Origin: Nitzschia sp. DOCU1
Taxonomy: Eukaryota; Bacillariophyta; Bacillariophyceae; Bacillariales; Bacillariaceae
Direction of reading: 5' to 3'
DNA: 64,000 nucleotides
Assembly: GCA_951394045.1 (NCBI GenBank)
Contig: OX595996.1
Span: forward strand, 1,364,001-1,428,000
The notes beneath the pieces are model-generated. The model did no database searches. It was not told where the DNA came from and saw only the letters and a list, made by a program, of their open reading frames with translations. The position numbers and the translations under genes were made by a program. Position 1 is the first letter of the stretch, and each line of letters begins with the position of its first letter. Positions 51,028 through 60,942 of this stretch are shown piece by piece.

Positions 51028-52491
51028 ATGCCATGGTCAACCACTAGATTGAACGCGTACCTTTCTCTTTTGATCGGTATGGTGTTGTCATTGTGGCAAC
51101 TTCAGCAACTGTCATTGATACGGACAGCACTGTGGATTCCAGACGAGGCGACTAGTAGTCTTGCAACTTGGACGCCATCAGCCTCGGTAACAAGATCCCG
51201 TCTCCCAGACCAATGGTCATGGCTAGAATCATCTTTAGCGTCCAGTCATTTTGTGGAATTGGATCATTGTTCTCTCGAGGGGTTAGACGAACAATCCTTT
51301 GCGCGGTGGGCCAATCCCATTTTGGATCGAGTCATGGCAGCCAAAAATACTACAGATGTGCGCAACGAATGGACCTTGCAACTGTTGGAAATTCAAGCTA
51401 CTCATCAAGGACTGTGTCATTTTGATGATTGGTATCCTTCTTCGAATCGATTACTAGCGCGAGACAATGTTGTTGCCGGCCAACAATTACAGCGCATTGT
51501 TGCTCAAACACCTACACCCCCTGGTCTGGCGCGTTTGGCCATTTGTATAATTGCGTATCAAGATGCCGTTCACTTGCAACGATTGATCGAGGCGGTCCAT
51601 TTGCCGCATCATTATATCATTGTACACATGGAAGCTTCGGCTCGTGGAACTCCCTTTTATCACAGTGTGGAACGGATTTCTCGCTCCTACAACAACGTGG
51701 TGGTGGTATGCTTTGGCACTGTCATTTACAAGACAGATTCTGTATCACACATCAATTTACAATTGATGAAATGGCTACATGACCTAAACTTGGAGTATGA
51801 TTATCACATTAGTTTGGGGGGAGCCGTCTATCCTTTGTGGAGTCCCACGGAACTGGCTCGTCATTTAAAGGAATCGTCGGGCCACGTTTGGATGGGTGCC
51901 TTGACGCACAAGGGCCTGTCCGTGCATCATCCACAATGGAGTCTCTTGTGGAAAAAGCGACTTTTGGTTTCGTCAGAAAAGATGACCGTCAAGGCAGGCT
52001 ATATTGTTGGTGGTTCGGAAGAATGGATGAATCATGTGTTGCAACACAAGGCCACTTCGGGAAATCAAGCCGTGTATTCTCGACAAGTCATTCAACAACT
52101 CCTTGGCAGTCAACGTGCCAAACAAATTTTGGCCATGGCCAAATATGGATGTTGTTGTTGCGTCGAAGAACGATCCTGGATCGCCGTCATGGATGTGTTG
52201 GGTTATTTGGAGCAAGCTCTGTTTCAGAGAAGCATGTTTCAATGGTGGGGTGGCGATGAAGGGACTTGTCGTGGGAGCATGAATAATGCCGTCTTGGATT
52301 TGAATTCTGAACGATGTTATCGATCCGAAGATCCTGGTGCAAGCAGTAGCTACGTTTGGGGGAATGAAACGTGGTCCGAACTTGTTCGTGCCAAGAACGA
52401 GGGTGTCTTGTTTGCCCGCAAGTTTCGTTCCGATCATCCAGGGTCAGTGGCATTACTCGAAAAGATTCGAAACGAACTACATGGAAAATGA
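51028..52491 (+). CDS. GT14-like (core-2/I-branching) glycosyltransferase
   Basis: 487 residues, single exon. An N-terminal signal anchor (LNAYLSLLIGMVLSLWQLQQL) gives type II Golgi topology. The catalytic region from about 168 has LARLAICIIAYQDAVHLQRL, HHYIIVHMEA, VVVVCFGTVIYK, LEYDYHISLGGAVYPLWSP and HVWMGALTHKG. These follow the order of the core-2 beta-1,6-GlcNAc-transferase/xylosyltransferase fold ('ay.i..h......l..aiy.p...y.ihvD' through 'd~.i.lSg.d~Pl'). It has a Cys-rich segment (GCCCCVEE). It probably transfers GlcNAc or xylose to a secreted glycan. Its closeness to the sulfotransferase-like genes and the GT61-like gene suggests a shared glycan role. Confidence 0.8.
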   Translation: MPWSTTRLNAYLSLLIGMVLSLWQLQQLSLIRTALWIPDEATSSLATWTPSASVTRSRLPDQWSWLESSLASSHFVELDHCSLEGLDEQSFARWANPILDRVMAAKNTTDVRNEWTLQLLEIQATHQGLCHFDDWYPSSNRLLARDNVVAGQQLQRIVAQTPTPPGLARLAICIIAYQDAVHLQRLIEAVHLPHHYIIVHMEASARGTPFYHSVERISRSYNNVVVVCFGTVIYKTDSVSHINLQLMKWLHDLNLEYDYHISLGGAVYPLWSPTELARHLKESSGHVWMGALTHKGLSVHHPQWSLLWKKRLLVSSEKMTVKAGYIVGGSEEWMNHVLQHKATSGNQAVYSRQVIQQLLGSQRAKQILAMAKYGCCCCVEERSWIAVMDVLGYLEQALFQRSMFQWWGGDEGTCRGSMNNAVLDLNSERCYRSEDPGASSSYVWGNETWSELVRAKNEGVLFARKFRSDHPGSVALLEKIRNELHGK

Positions 52492-52499
52492 TTTTGATT

Positions 52500-54707
52500 T
52501 TACTTGTCGACATTGGATGAAAAGGTACGAAGCCACGCCATGGCATCGGAAACACTCTTGAGCAGATCATCGTTGTTTCTTGCGCGAGGCGAGTCTTCTT
52601 GTTCCAGATTCAAAAAACGCTGCAAATTTCTGGACAAGACATCTCCCGGTGTCAATTGTCCATTGACTCGTGTTTCTACTAGCTGGTGTCGTGTCACCAG
52701 ACCAGTCTGCGAATCCAACGTGTATACCGACACAATTTCCAAGGCCAGTGGGACAGCCGCAGCATCTGGAAATATCGATCCACCAGGTGGTGGAACGCGA
52801 AAGGCAACTTCCAAAGTTACTCGTACTTTGCCCGTGGATGTCAATTCGACTCGAGGAGGAGGAACCTTTTTGGATCGATCCAATACAAGTCTCTTTTGGC
52901 TGAGCGCTTGACGGGTGGTGCCAATCAAGGTCCCCATGGCTCTAGTATATAGAGTAGATCCTCGAAGCAAGGTTTCTCCCAAATAACCACGTAATTCCAC
53001 CATGTCGTCCAAATATTCCGCTCCCGGTGGTAAGGGACTTGCAGTTGTTGTATTCCACAAATTTGGAATGCTGTTGTGTAATTCCGACATGAAATAGAAT
53101 ATATTGGCCGCCGCGGTTTGAGATACGGTACGCTTCTTGTCAGTAGTAACAGCCTTGGATCCCAATTGCAACTGTTGCTGTTGAAAGAGTAGATCTGTCA
53201 ACAAGTCCCGAATGTTGGGCCCGCTAGTAGTAGCAGTCGAACTACTGGACCGTTCCACCGCAGACGCCAAATTCTTCATGAGCCAGGGTCCGTCTAGAGT
53301 GACACTTCCATCTGGTGTTGTCACGGAAATCTCGGTTTGTCGAATCTCTTGAACCATAGGTCTTCCTGTAGTAGCAGTGGCAAGACGGTATACATCTTGC
53401 CCCGAAATCGTCCAAGGAGTATTGGTAGCCGTGTAGTCAATGGCAACCGTGCGTTTTCTCCAATCCAGCACCATGGCCCGCTGCATACGCCAGGTTCCTC
53501 CTGTACCACCTCGTGCCAAGGAGAGACTTTGGAAAAAGTTGGCAATAGCATCTTGGCCTTGGAGGAGCAGTGAGCCCTGAGTGCTGGTCAGGATAGCATT
53601 TTGATCAAAACACCGGGTGATTTGTTCGACATTCGACCAAGACGACAAAAGGGGGACAACTTGTTCGCAAAACTCTACCAAAATGCCATGGGCTTCGGCG
53701 TAGTCTTTCCACTCCTCAGTACCTGGAAGAGGCAGGATAGGTCGTTTGTTTGTGCTGTTGGATATTTGCAAGAAACCAGTGACATTCTCCGTGGATGCCA
53801 CCGGAAGAACTACAGGTTTGGGTTGTGATGTCGCGGGTCCACTGCGCGACGACGCCGCTGTGGCTGCTTGTTCCAGTAGCCCATCCCGCATGTCGGTCCA
53901 AATATTGCTATTGCCATTGTTGTTGCTACTTCCGACGAGACTCCGAAATAGTGGAGAATTCTGGAGGTTTGTCACGGTCGATTGCAAAGCCCGTAGTGTT
54001 TGACCAATGGCAGGTCCATTGACGGCTTGTCCATTCCACGAGACTTTCAAGAGACGATGACGTTCTATTTTGCCTTCTGCGTTCAAGATAAATTCGGATA
54101 GACCTTCAAACGTGTCCAAGCCGGGACTACGTTGAAGAGAAGAGGTACCCGGAAACCCTGGGACTTTGGCCTCCCAAGGAACAATGAGGCTTTGACAAGA
54201 CGAGTCCAAAAGGATTTGACAGTTGATGGTTGTAGAATTGGTAATGACACCACCAAAGGCCAGAACCGAATTGGCTTGCTGAGCTGTGGATGTTCCGAGC
54301 ACGAGCACATCCGATAACGCAATAAGTTCTTCTCTCGAGTTCAACAAGTCGATTTCGTCCTGTTCGACCAGCACTGTCAATTTAACATTGGATGTAAATA
54401 TTGCTTGAGACGACACAGTTGTAAGTGGTTTTGTAAGTGTCAAGGGCAACTGGACCCGCAGAGCTTGAATGACAGCATCCAGTTGAGATCGGCGCTCAAA
54501 TTCTTTCTGGGAAAGGATCTGCCCTTCGATTGAAACCTCAGTGGGACCCGACCCTCTAACACTACTGGATTCATGTACTACTCGGCGTGTATGTTCGGGA
54601 GCTCGAATCAGCAAAGAATGTCGCAGAAAAGAAGAAACTCCAGGGAGCAGTGATAAAAGAATTGCCACCTTCCATGCGACGCTTCGCGAAATCAAAGATT
54701 GGACCAT
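52500..54707 (-). CDS. plastid-targeted protein with SnoaL/NTF2-like region, function unknown
   Basis: 735 residues from MVQSLISRSVAWK; the frame opens 21 codons earlier (54770), but the later Met begins the signal peptide (WKVAILLSLLPGVSS) followed by FLRHS, a Phe-type plastid site. The body shows three regions. First comes a beta-rich domain at about 60-240. Next, around 330-480, is a SnoaL-like segment (VEQITRCFDQNAILT, GQDAIANFFQSL, RKRTVAIDYTA, WTISGQDVYRL). The last is a further beta/alpha part (VRVTLEVAFRVPPPGG, VYTLDSQTGLVTRHQLVETRVNGQ) that resembles a second such fold. Low-complexity Gln/Ser linkers separate them. No enzyme motif is recognised. It abuts the GT14-like gene tail-to-tail with 8 bp between stop codons. 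Confidence 0.65.
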   Translation of the reverse strand: MVQSLISRSVAWKVAILLSLLPGVSSFLRHSLLIRAPEHTRRVVHESSSVRGSGPTEVSIEGQILSQKEFERRSQLDAVIQALRVQLPLTLTKPLTTVSSQAIFTSNVKLTVLVEQDEIDLLNSREELIALSDVLVLGTSTAQQANSVLAFGGVITNSTTINCQILLDSSCQSLIVPWEAKVPGFPGTSSLQRSPGLDTFEGLSEFILNAEGKIERHRLLKVSWNGQAVNGPAIGQTLRALQSTVTNLQNSPLFRSLVGSSNNNGNSNIWTDMRDGLLEQAATAASSRSGPATSQPKPVVLPVASTENVTGFLQISNSTNKRPILPLPGTEEWKDYAEAHGILVEFCEQVVPLLSSWSNVEQITRCFDQNAILTSTQGSLLLQGQDAIANFFQSLSLARGGTGGTWRMQRAMVLDWRKRTVAIDYTATNTPWTISGQDVYRLATATTGRPMVQEIRQTEISVTTPDGSVTLDGPWLMKNLASAVERSSSSTATTSGPNIRDLLTDLLFQQQQLQLGSKAVTTDKKRTVSQTAAANIFYFMSELHNSIPNLWNTTTASPLPPGAEYLDDMVELRGYLGETLLRGSTLYTRAMGTLIGTTRQALSQKRLVLDRSKKVPPPRVELTSTGKVRVTLEVAFRVPPPGGSIFPDAAAVPLALEIVSVYTLDSQTGLVTRHQLVETRVNGQLTPGDVLSRNLQRFLNLEQEDSPRARNNDDLLKSVSDAMAWLRTFSSNVDK

Positions 54708-55202
54708 TCTTTCTTCAACTCTTCCCTGAATGGGGCATCTTTTCATCACGGGTCCTTCAGGGAATGACACAAGAGCTCCTCAAAACAAAGACTTCTTCGG
54801 TTCAGTATTTGCGCTTTTGGTGCTGGGTGGGCGTTCCAAGTTTGAGTTGAGGATCGAATCTCGTGGGTTGGTGTTGGCATCAACAAAGCCCCCATCGACG
54901 ATCGAAGAAATAAAGTGGAATGAGAAAAAAAAATGATGACGTTGCAAGGTCGACCCATTGGACCACGCCACTTTATTGGTACTCGGACAGTCCTTTTGTC
55001 TTGCCGCGCGTAGTGCGCGCCTTTTTGGCTATTTGTCCGAGAACGTTCTCGTCCTTCTCGAAAAGATCTTTGAGTGAGTCGTTCCTAGCTAGCTCATTGC
55101 ACAGCAACAACACATAGTTAATCACAACGTGCTTCTTGACATTCCATTCCCATTGCTACCGCATTGGTATAACTTTGTCATCCTCGCTACTGGAGTTGGC
55201 CC
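54708..55202. promoter_or_regulatory. divergent promoter region, SnoaL-like / PKG
   Basis: 495 bp between divergent starts. No specific element was identified. Confidence 0.4.
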
Positions 55203-57657
55203 ATGGAAGCATTGTTTGAAATTTGTTGCGGATCGGGGGAAGAAGAGTTTAAAGCCAGTGCGTTTGAACCGGTAAGGGCCCTCATTGCGATATCGAATGC
55301 TTTTATATGCGCTGACGCTATTAGCTTGCCGTCTCACGTTTGCCGTTTTCTATGTCTTGGGTTATCGTTATTAGATTGAACAAGGACCGGAAGATGAATC
55401 GACCGGTACCCGAGAAAAGGCTGCGGTAGCATTGGAGTTGAAACGCCATGGCACAGGGAGAACAAGTATCTTTTCTCGTCCTCTAGATGTGACATGTCAA
55501 TGGAAACCGCCAGTCTACGACGACAAATCTCCTGCAGACGTTGAATTCTTACGAGCTACAATGAAAGATCATATATTGTTCGAGGAACTGTCCGACGGAG
55601 AGTTAAATACGTTGATTCAGGCGACCGAACGAGTGCGACTACGCCAGGGCGAAAAGGTTGTCCGACAAGATGCCACGGGGGAGTATTTGTGCATTATTCA
55701 AGAAGGAAAGCTTGATTTATTCTGTGAAAACGGCAAGGAATCGAGAGGAACGCTTGGCAAGGGCAAGATATTTGGGGAACTAGCGTTGTTGTACGGAAAG
55801 AATTATGACGCTTCTGTCATTGCTAAGGAGGACGCTGTGATTTGGCGGATGGAACAAGATACGTTTCGTAATGTGGTGGCCCGACACGCACGGGAGCAAG
55901 ATGCTGATATCATGAATCATCTCCGCAAGGTCGATCTATTCCAGAATTTGAGCGAACCGTTGCTACAAAGAATTGCTACAGGTCTAACGACTGTTCATTT
56001 TCGCGAAGGAGACGAAATCGTCCGTAAAGGGGACGTGGGTGAAATATTTTATATCATTGAAGAAGGTTCTGTCAAGGTTCATGACATTGGAATTGGTGAC
56101 AGCGAATCTGCTGAACATGTTCTGAAGGATGGTGACTCGTTTGGTGAACGTGCGTTGCTGACGGGAGAGCCTCGGGCCGCGTCTGTGACGGCGTTGACAG
56201 ATATCACGACCCTGGTAATGGACAGGGCAACCTTTGAAAGGAGTATTGGTGAACTTCGGGAGCTTCTTGATCTCAAAGCTCGAATGCAGTCATTGAAAAG
56301 TCTAAATATTTTTGCTGGATCAGATTTGTCGGATATGGAATACGAAAGTCTCGCGCAGCACATGGATGAAGTATGCTACAAGAAAGGCGCAAAGTTGGCG
56401 CAAATTGGAGAACCCTATCCGAAGAAACTTTGGTTTATCCGAAAGGGACAGTTGCTTGTTTATGGCAACAAGAGTACCAAGATCTACAACTTGATGAGTG
56501 GCGACTATTTTGGCGAAAAAAGCATCCTGGGCGATCCCAACCACGTTAGTTCCCACGAAGCGGTATGTGAGGATAATGTCACGGCATGGGTTCTCAAAAG
56601 AGAAGATATCGAGGCCATCATTGTCAATCTTGGCCGTCTGGGTAGAGCTGGGGATTATGTCAAATCCAAACACCACAAAACGAGGATACGGGGATTGTCG
56701 GATGTGAAAAAGCACCGAGTTTTAGGGGTGGGTGGCTTTGGAAAGGTGTGGCTCGTCGAGTCCAAGACGAATGGCAGCCCCTTTGCTCTCAAAGAAATCA
56801 ACAAAAGGCGATTGCTCGACGCGAAGCAGGAACGTAGTGTTATGCGAGAAAAGGAACTCTTGGGGCTGCTTCATCATCCATTCATTCTTGATTTGGTCGC
56901 TGCGTTTCAAGACACAAACAATCTGTACTTGGTTTTGCCCCTAATTCAAGGGGGTGAATTGTTCAACAAGGTGAAGCAAGGTCGCGGGCTACGCAATGAC
57001 CATGCCGCCTTTTACGCCGCCGGGATCATTGAAGCTCTGGGTCATTTTCACCACCGTCGCATTGCCTACCGTGATATGAAACTTGAGAATGTCTTGATCA
57101 ATTCGAAAGGTTACCCCGTCATTTGTGATTTGGGTTTTTCGAAAGTGATTGTCGACAAGAGCTACACCTTTTGCGGTACACCCGAATATTTGGCTCCTGA
57201 AATCATCATGTCCAAGGGCCACAACCACGCCGTCGACTATTGGTCGTTTGGAGTGTTGGTGTACGAAATGATCGCCGGCCGCTCTCCTTTTAGCAAGCCC
57301 GGCCAAGCGCAAATGGACATGTTCAAACGAATTGTACTGGTTCAGTACGAGTTTCCTCGCCTCATATCGCTGACGGGTCAAGACTTGATCAAGAATTTGC
57401 TGGTACGCCAAGTTCACGATCGCCTTGGAGCACAGAGCCGTGGCCACTACGACATTACAGAACATGCATGGTTCAAAGAAGCTGGCATTAATTACAAGAA
57501 TCTCCTCCAACATAAAATTACTCCACCTTGGCTTCCCGAGATTAAGAATCCGTTCGATGCTTCCAATTTTGATGACTGGGCACAAGCCGAAAAGGAAACG
57601 AATAGCTTGGGTATGCCGCTGACAGCAGAGGAGCAAGCTGTTTTCAAGGATTTTTGA
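55203..57657 (+). CDS. cGMP-dependent protein kinase-like (AGC) with three cyclic-nucleotide-binding domains (2 exons)
   Basis: Exon 55203..55271 (23 codons, MEALFEICCGSGEEEF...) joins 55375..57657 across a 103-bp intron (GTAAGG...TTAG) to give 783 residues. Three CNB domains start near 90, 210 and 334. The middle one has the full phosphate-binding cassette FGERALLTGEPRAASV. The first (FGELALLYGKNYDASV) lacks the cassette Arg, and the third (FGEKSILGDPNHVSS) is degenerate. The kinase spans about 470-730: GVGGFGKV glycine loop at 474-481, Lys496 in FALK, YRDMKLEN with catalytic Asp590, DLGFSK with Asp608, and GTPEYLAPE. The AGC hydrophobic region is near the end. It should phosphorylate Ser/Thr in response to a cyclic nucleotide. 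The Cys pair near the N-terminus might be lipidated (speculative). Confidence 0.92.
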
Positions 57658-57979
57658 GCTCTCTAGAATGCTGGCGTTGTATTGGCTTACCCTTGAAGTC
57701 TAGGTTAAGTCACTCGCTATTTATGAATGGATTCGGGATAAGATGTGTGCGCCTTTCTTGCGATACATTATTTGGTAGTTATGTCGCGTCTGGAAGCTGC
57801 TGGGCGGATCCAACATTTGAGCACCGGAGGTTGGTCTAATAATCCAGCGAATGAAGAACGTGGAGCTATTGTTGCGCTTGTGAATGAATGAACCGGCATG
57901 TTTAATAAGAATAAAAGCAGGCAACAGCAAACCTGCTGTTTCGTGTCCTTCTGATCGAAGCCATACAGACAGACAAGGG
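57658..57979. other. convergent intergenic region
   Basis: 322 bp between 3' ends. Nothing was recognised. Confidence 0.4.
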
Positions 57980-58849
57980 CTAGCTCGAAGGCACGGGGGT
58001 ATAAGCCTTTCGCTTCTTGTAGTTCTTGTAGGCCGTTGCCACGAATAGGAGCAACGCGGCGCCCAAAAATATCCCAAACACGTCAATGGGCCAAGATGTC
58101 GGGGGCTCCTTTTCGGGCGGAAGGACACTATGTGTCTTGTTGGAATAAATGTTGTCATCTAAGAATTGCGCAATGTCATCAACCACTGGATTCAACGGTG
58201 AGTTGAACTCAATCTTTTGAGCATTGTCATCATCTCCATAAATGTACGATACTGGCAACGGTCGCTTGTAATTCGTGTGTTGCTCACCTGGATCGGTCAC
58301 TTTGGGTTTGGACGCTTGTGTAGAGTTGGAGGTGCTCTTTGTGGTCATAGCAGTTGTTGTGCTGGTGGAATTGGTGGGCGAGGGCACCGTTGTGTTACTG
58401 GTGGAAGGAGCCGTGGAGGTCGTATTGGTAGTCGAAGCACTGCTGGGGGTGGAAGCACTACTAGAACTGGTTGAAGACGAGCCACTGCTGCTGCTGCTGC
58501 TGCTGCTGCCGCCGCTGGACGACGCACCCTGCTTCGGCGCCTGCTTGGTCGATGTTGAAGAATCGTCGTCTGTTTTGCTGGATGATTTCGACTTGCTGCC
58601 CGCCGCCAAACTGTCGTCATCAGTTTCTTTTGGGCTGACAATCGACACTCGTCGAGATGCTCCCCTCGTCATCGGTGCCGTTTGAGAATCCTCATCCGAT
58701 CCGAAGACGTACGACCAGATGAGATTCCTTCGACCAGCCTCGGCACGGACATTTCGCAGCGAGACCAGCAGCAGACTCATGGTAAATTCTAGTAGCGCCC
58801 ACAGCGGCATCTTTTGCACCATCGTCCCTATCCTCTTTTGCCGTACCAC
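57980..58849 (-). CDS. Ser/Thr-rich single-pass membrane protein, function unknown
   Basis: 289 residues. A hydrophobic N-terminus (ALLEFTMSLLLVSLRNVRAEA) acts as signal peptide. The middle, about 80-180, is a mucin-like Ser/Thr/Pro/Asn stretch with several N-glycosylation sequons (NTT, NST), suited to heavy O- and N-glycosylation. A short conserved-looking lumenal part (LPVSYIYGDDDNAQKIEF) is followed by a membrane helix near 255-272 (IDVFGIFLGAALLLFVATAY) and a short basic cytosolic tail (KNYKKRKAY). It is a type I surface or vesicle membrane protein; no family recognised. The Ser run is encoded by a GCT-type microsatellite (about 58486-58510, plus strand), so its length may vary. Met10 and Met14 are alternative starts. 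Confidence 0.65.
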   Translation of the reverse strand: MVRQKRIGTMVQKMPLWALLEFTMSLLLVSLRNVRAEAGRRNLIWSYVFGSDEDSQTAPMTRGASRRVSIVSPKETDDDSLAAGSKSKSSSKTDDDSSTSTKQAPKQGASSSGGSSSSSSSSGSSSTSSSSASTPSSASTTNTTSTAPSTSNTTVPSPTNSTSTTTAMTTKSTSNSTQASKPKVTDPGEQHTNYKRPLPVSYIYGDDDNAQKIEFNSPLNPVVDDIAQFLDDNIYSNKTHSVLPPEKEPPTSWPIDVFGIFLGAALLLFVATAYKNYKKRKAYTPVPSS

Positions 58850-59391
58850 GGTTCCAAACCGACTTTTAGTGAACCGATCGCAGATGCTACTCCAAGGATT
58901 GGCCCTCGTTTTGTATGTGCTTGCGCTGGGCTTTTGGTCTTCGAAGTATCAAGTGCGTGTTCGTTGAAGCTCCAGTCTACGGGAACGGCTTGGTTTCGAC
59001 GGCAACTGGGGGAGAGAGACACGCAGATGTGGAACAAGGAGCCATGCTCATTGGAGCAAACCATGTTGGTGGCACAAATCATCGACCAATCGCCACGTAG
59101 GCCTGTGGGTTCAAGGAAAGGTGTTCGGCTTGCATGTGTTTCGCGATGACGAACGTGGAAAAGGATATGCTCGAAAAATCGTTCCGACGCAAGGATCTCT
59201 TCGACCACGAACTCCATTTAAGTTTCATTCACGAGCTCGGGAGTCACAGACGACTCACTCGACTCAAAGATCTTCTCTCACGGCCATCCATCCTTTTCTC
59301 GGCGTGCCAGTTTTTGTTCCATCATTTCGCCATCACACTTCTTCGACTTCTGCATCTTATGACGACTAGTGGTCCTGAAAAGTCTTATCCC
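58850..59391. promoter_or_regulatory. divergent intergenic region
   Basis: 542 bp between the Ser-rich protein and the methyltransferase starts. The methyltransferase frame is open upstream to 59134, but that part is not protein-like. No element was recognised. Confidence 0.4.
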
Positions 59392-60942
59392 ATGGAAGCA
59401 TTAAAGTTCTACAAGATGATTTTCGTCGCATTGATATCGCTGGCTTGGGTCCCACTCTCGCATGGATTTATCGTTCAACCTCATGTCGTTGTAAATGCAA
59501 AGAACAAATTTCTGCTTCCGTTGAGGGCCCATCCGAGCGACGAATTGGACGTAACGTTCCCGTATCTGGCCACTTGCATACCCGGCTTGGCAGGAATCTT
59601 GGCAGAGGAATTGTCCGAAATCCATCCTGATATCACCGATATTACTCCCTCTGGAAACGCTGCAGTCACCTTTCAGGCCACCCGAAAAGCGTCGCTCCAC
59701 GCATTGTGCTGGTTACGAACGGCGCATCGTCTGTTAGAACAGGTGGCCACCAGCCCACCAGACGTCACAATCTATGACCGAGACGGTCTCTTGGATTTTG
59801 TCAAGGATTACGTAAATGTCAAAGACTTGCTCGGAGACGGCGCAGGTGGACTATTGACCCTTTCTGTCAAGGCGATTTTGAATAATCCTCGACAACTTCC
59901 GCAAGATTTATCACATTCACACTTTACGGCATTGACTGTCAAGAATGCCTTGTGTGATGTTGTTCGAGATATACGTGGAGATCGACCAAACGTGGATGTG
60001 GAAACTCCCGATGTTCCCTTGGTCGTGATGTTGCAAGGCACCAGTTCAGGGGCCACAGTGGCCGTGTATCGAAGCTTACATCCTCCAGGCAGTCTGCACA
60101 AGCGAGGTTACCGCAAAGGATCCGCTATTCACAAAGCTGCGATGAAGGAATCGTTGGCAGCAGGTCTCTTGAGAGAGGCTGGGTGGCATAAAAAGGTGAA
60201 GGAGGCGAAACAAGGATCGGGGTCGATTCGGTTGGTCGATCCAATGGCTGGGAGCGGATCGTTTGTCTTGGAGGCCGCCATGATGGCATCCGATATTGCT
60301 CCTGGTTTGATGCGAATCAAGTGTGGTGTTCCTGATCACTCCCTCCCTCCAGTCACGCGATGGAAATCGAACATTGACGCTTCACAAATCTGGAAATCGA
60401 TTCTGACGGATGCGGCTAGTCGAGCCCGAACTGGTTTACAATGGATGAAGGAAAATCCAAAGAAAGTAACCCTTCACGCCAACGATATACATCCTGGAGC
60501 TTTGGAAATCATGGAGTCTTCGTTGGAAGCTGCTGGTCTTAGGCATCTTATCCAGATAACAAACTTGGACTGTTACGATATGGAGCCTCTGGATAGTGAC
60601 GCCGACCAAGGCCACGCTCCATACTTGGTGGTCACAAACCCTCCATGGGGCATACGGTTAACAGAAGATATCGAAGACAGCTGGGAGGGCTTGAGACACT
60701 ATTTGAGAGATGTTTGCCCCAGCGGCACCGAGGCATGGGTGCTGTCGGGCGACAAGGATTCCACGAAATTGCTCAAGCTGCGGCGGGACCGCATGATCCC
60801 CATTCAAACAGGAGAACAAACACTTCGTTGGATTCAGTACACGATTGGAAGAGAAGATTCAGCAAAACAAATGGCGCGACCACCGACAAAGCAAAAGCCC
60901 CAAACAAGAGCAAAAGTCGCACAACAAGATGACTCCTGGTAA
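59392..60942 (+). CDS. plastid RNA (guanine-N2) methyltransferase, RlmL/THUMP-UPF0020 type
   Basis: 516 residues from MEALKFYKM, where a signal peptide (MIFVALISLAWVPLSHG) is followed by FIVQP, a Phe-type plastid site; Met 59359 is an alternative. Residues 45-220 fit the ferredoxin-like/THUMP half found in RlmL (TCIPGLAGILAEEL). The methyltransferase half has KRGYRKGSAIHKAAMKESLAAGLL, the SAM-binding VDPMAGSGSFVLEAAM (Asp283), NDIHPGALEIM and the catalytic NPPWG at 416-420. Members methylate the exocyclic N2 of guanine in 23S rRNA (RlmL: G2445) or tRNA. A basic Lys/Gln/Arg tail ends the protein. Its last roughly 60 bp were copied to about 62606-62680 by the neighbouring tandem duplication. 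Confidence 0.87.
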   Translation: MEALKFYKMIFVALISLAWVPLSHGFIVQPHVVVNAKNKFLLPLRAHPSDELDVTFPYLATCIPGLAGILAEELSEIHPDITDITPSGNAAVTFQATRKASLHALCWLRTAHRLLEQVATSPPDVTIYDRDGLLDFVKDYVNVKDLLGDGAGGLLTLSVKAILNNPRQLPQDLSHSHFTALTVKNALCDVVRDIRGDRPNVDVETPDVPLVVMLQGTSSGATVAVYRSLHPPGSLHKRGYRKGSAIHKAAMKESLAAGLLREAGWHKKVKEAKQGSGSIRLVDPMAGSGSFVLEAAMMASDIAPGLMRIKCGVPDHSLPPVTRWKSNIDASQIWKSILTDAASRARTGLQWMKENPKKVTLHANDIHPGALEIMESSLEAAGLRHLIQITNLDCYDMEPLDSDADQGHAPYLVVTNPPWGIRLTEDIEDSWEGLRHYLRDVCPSGTEAWVLSGDKDSTKLLKLRRDRMIPIQTGEQTLRWIQYTIGREDSAKQMARPPTKQKPQTRAKVAQQDDSW

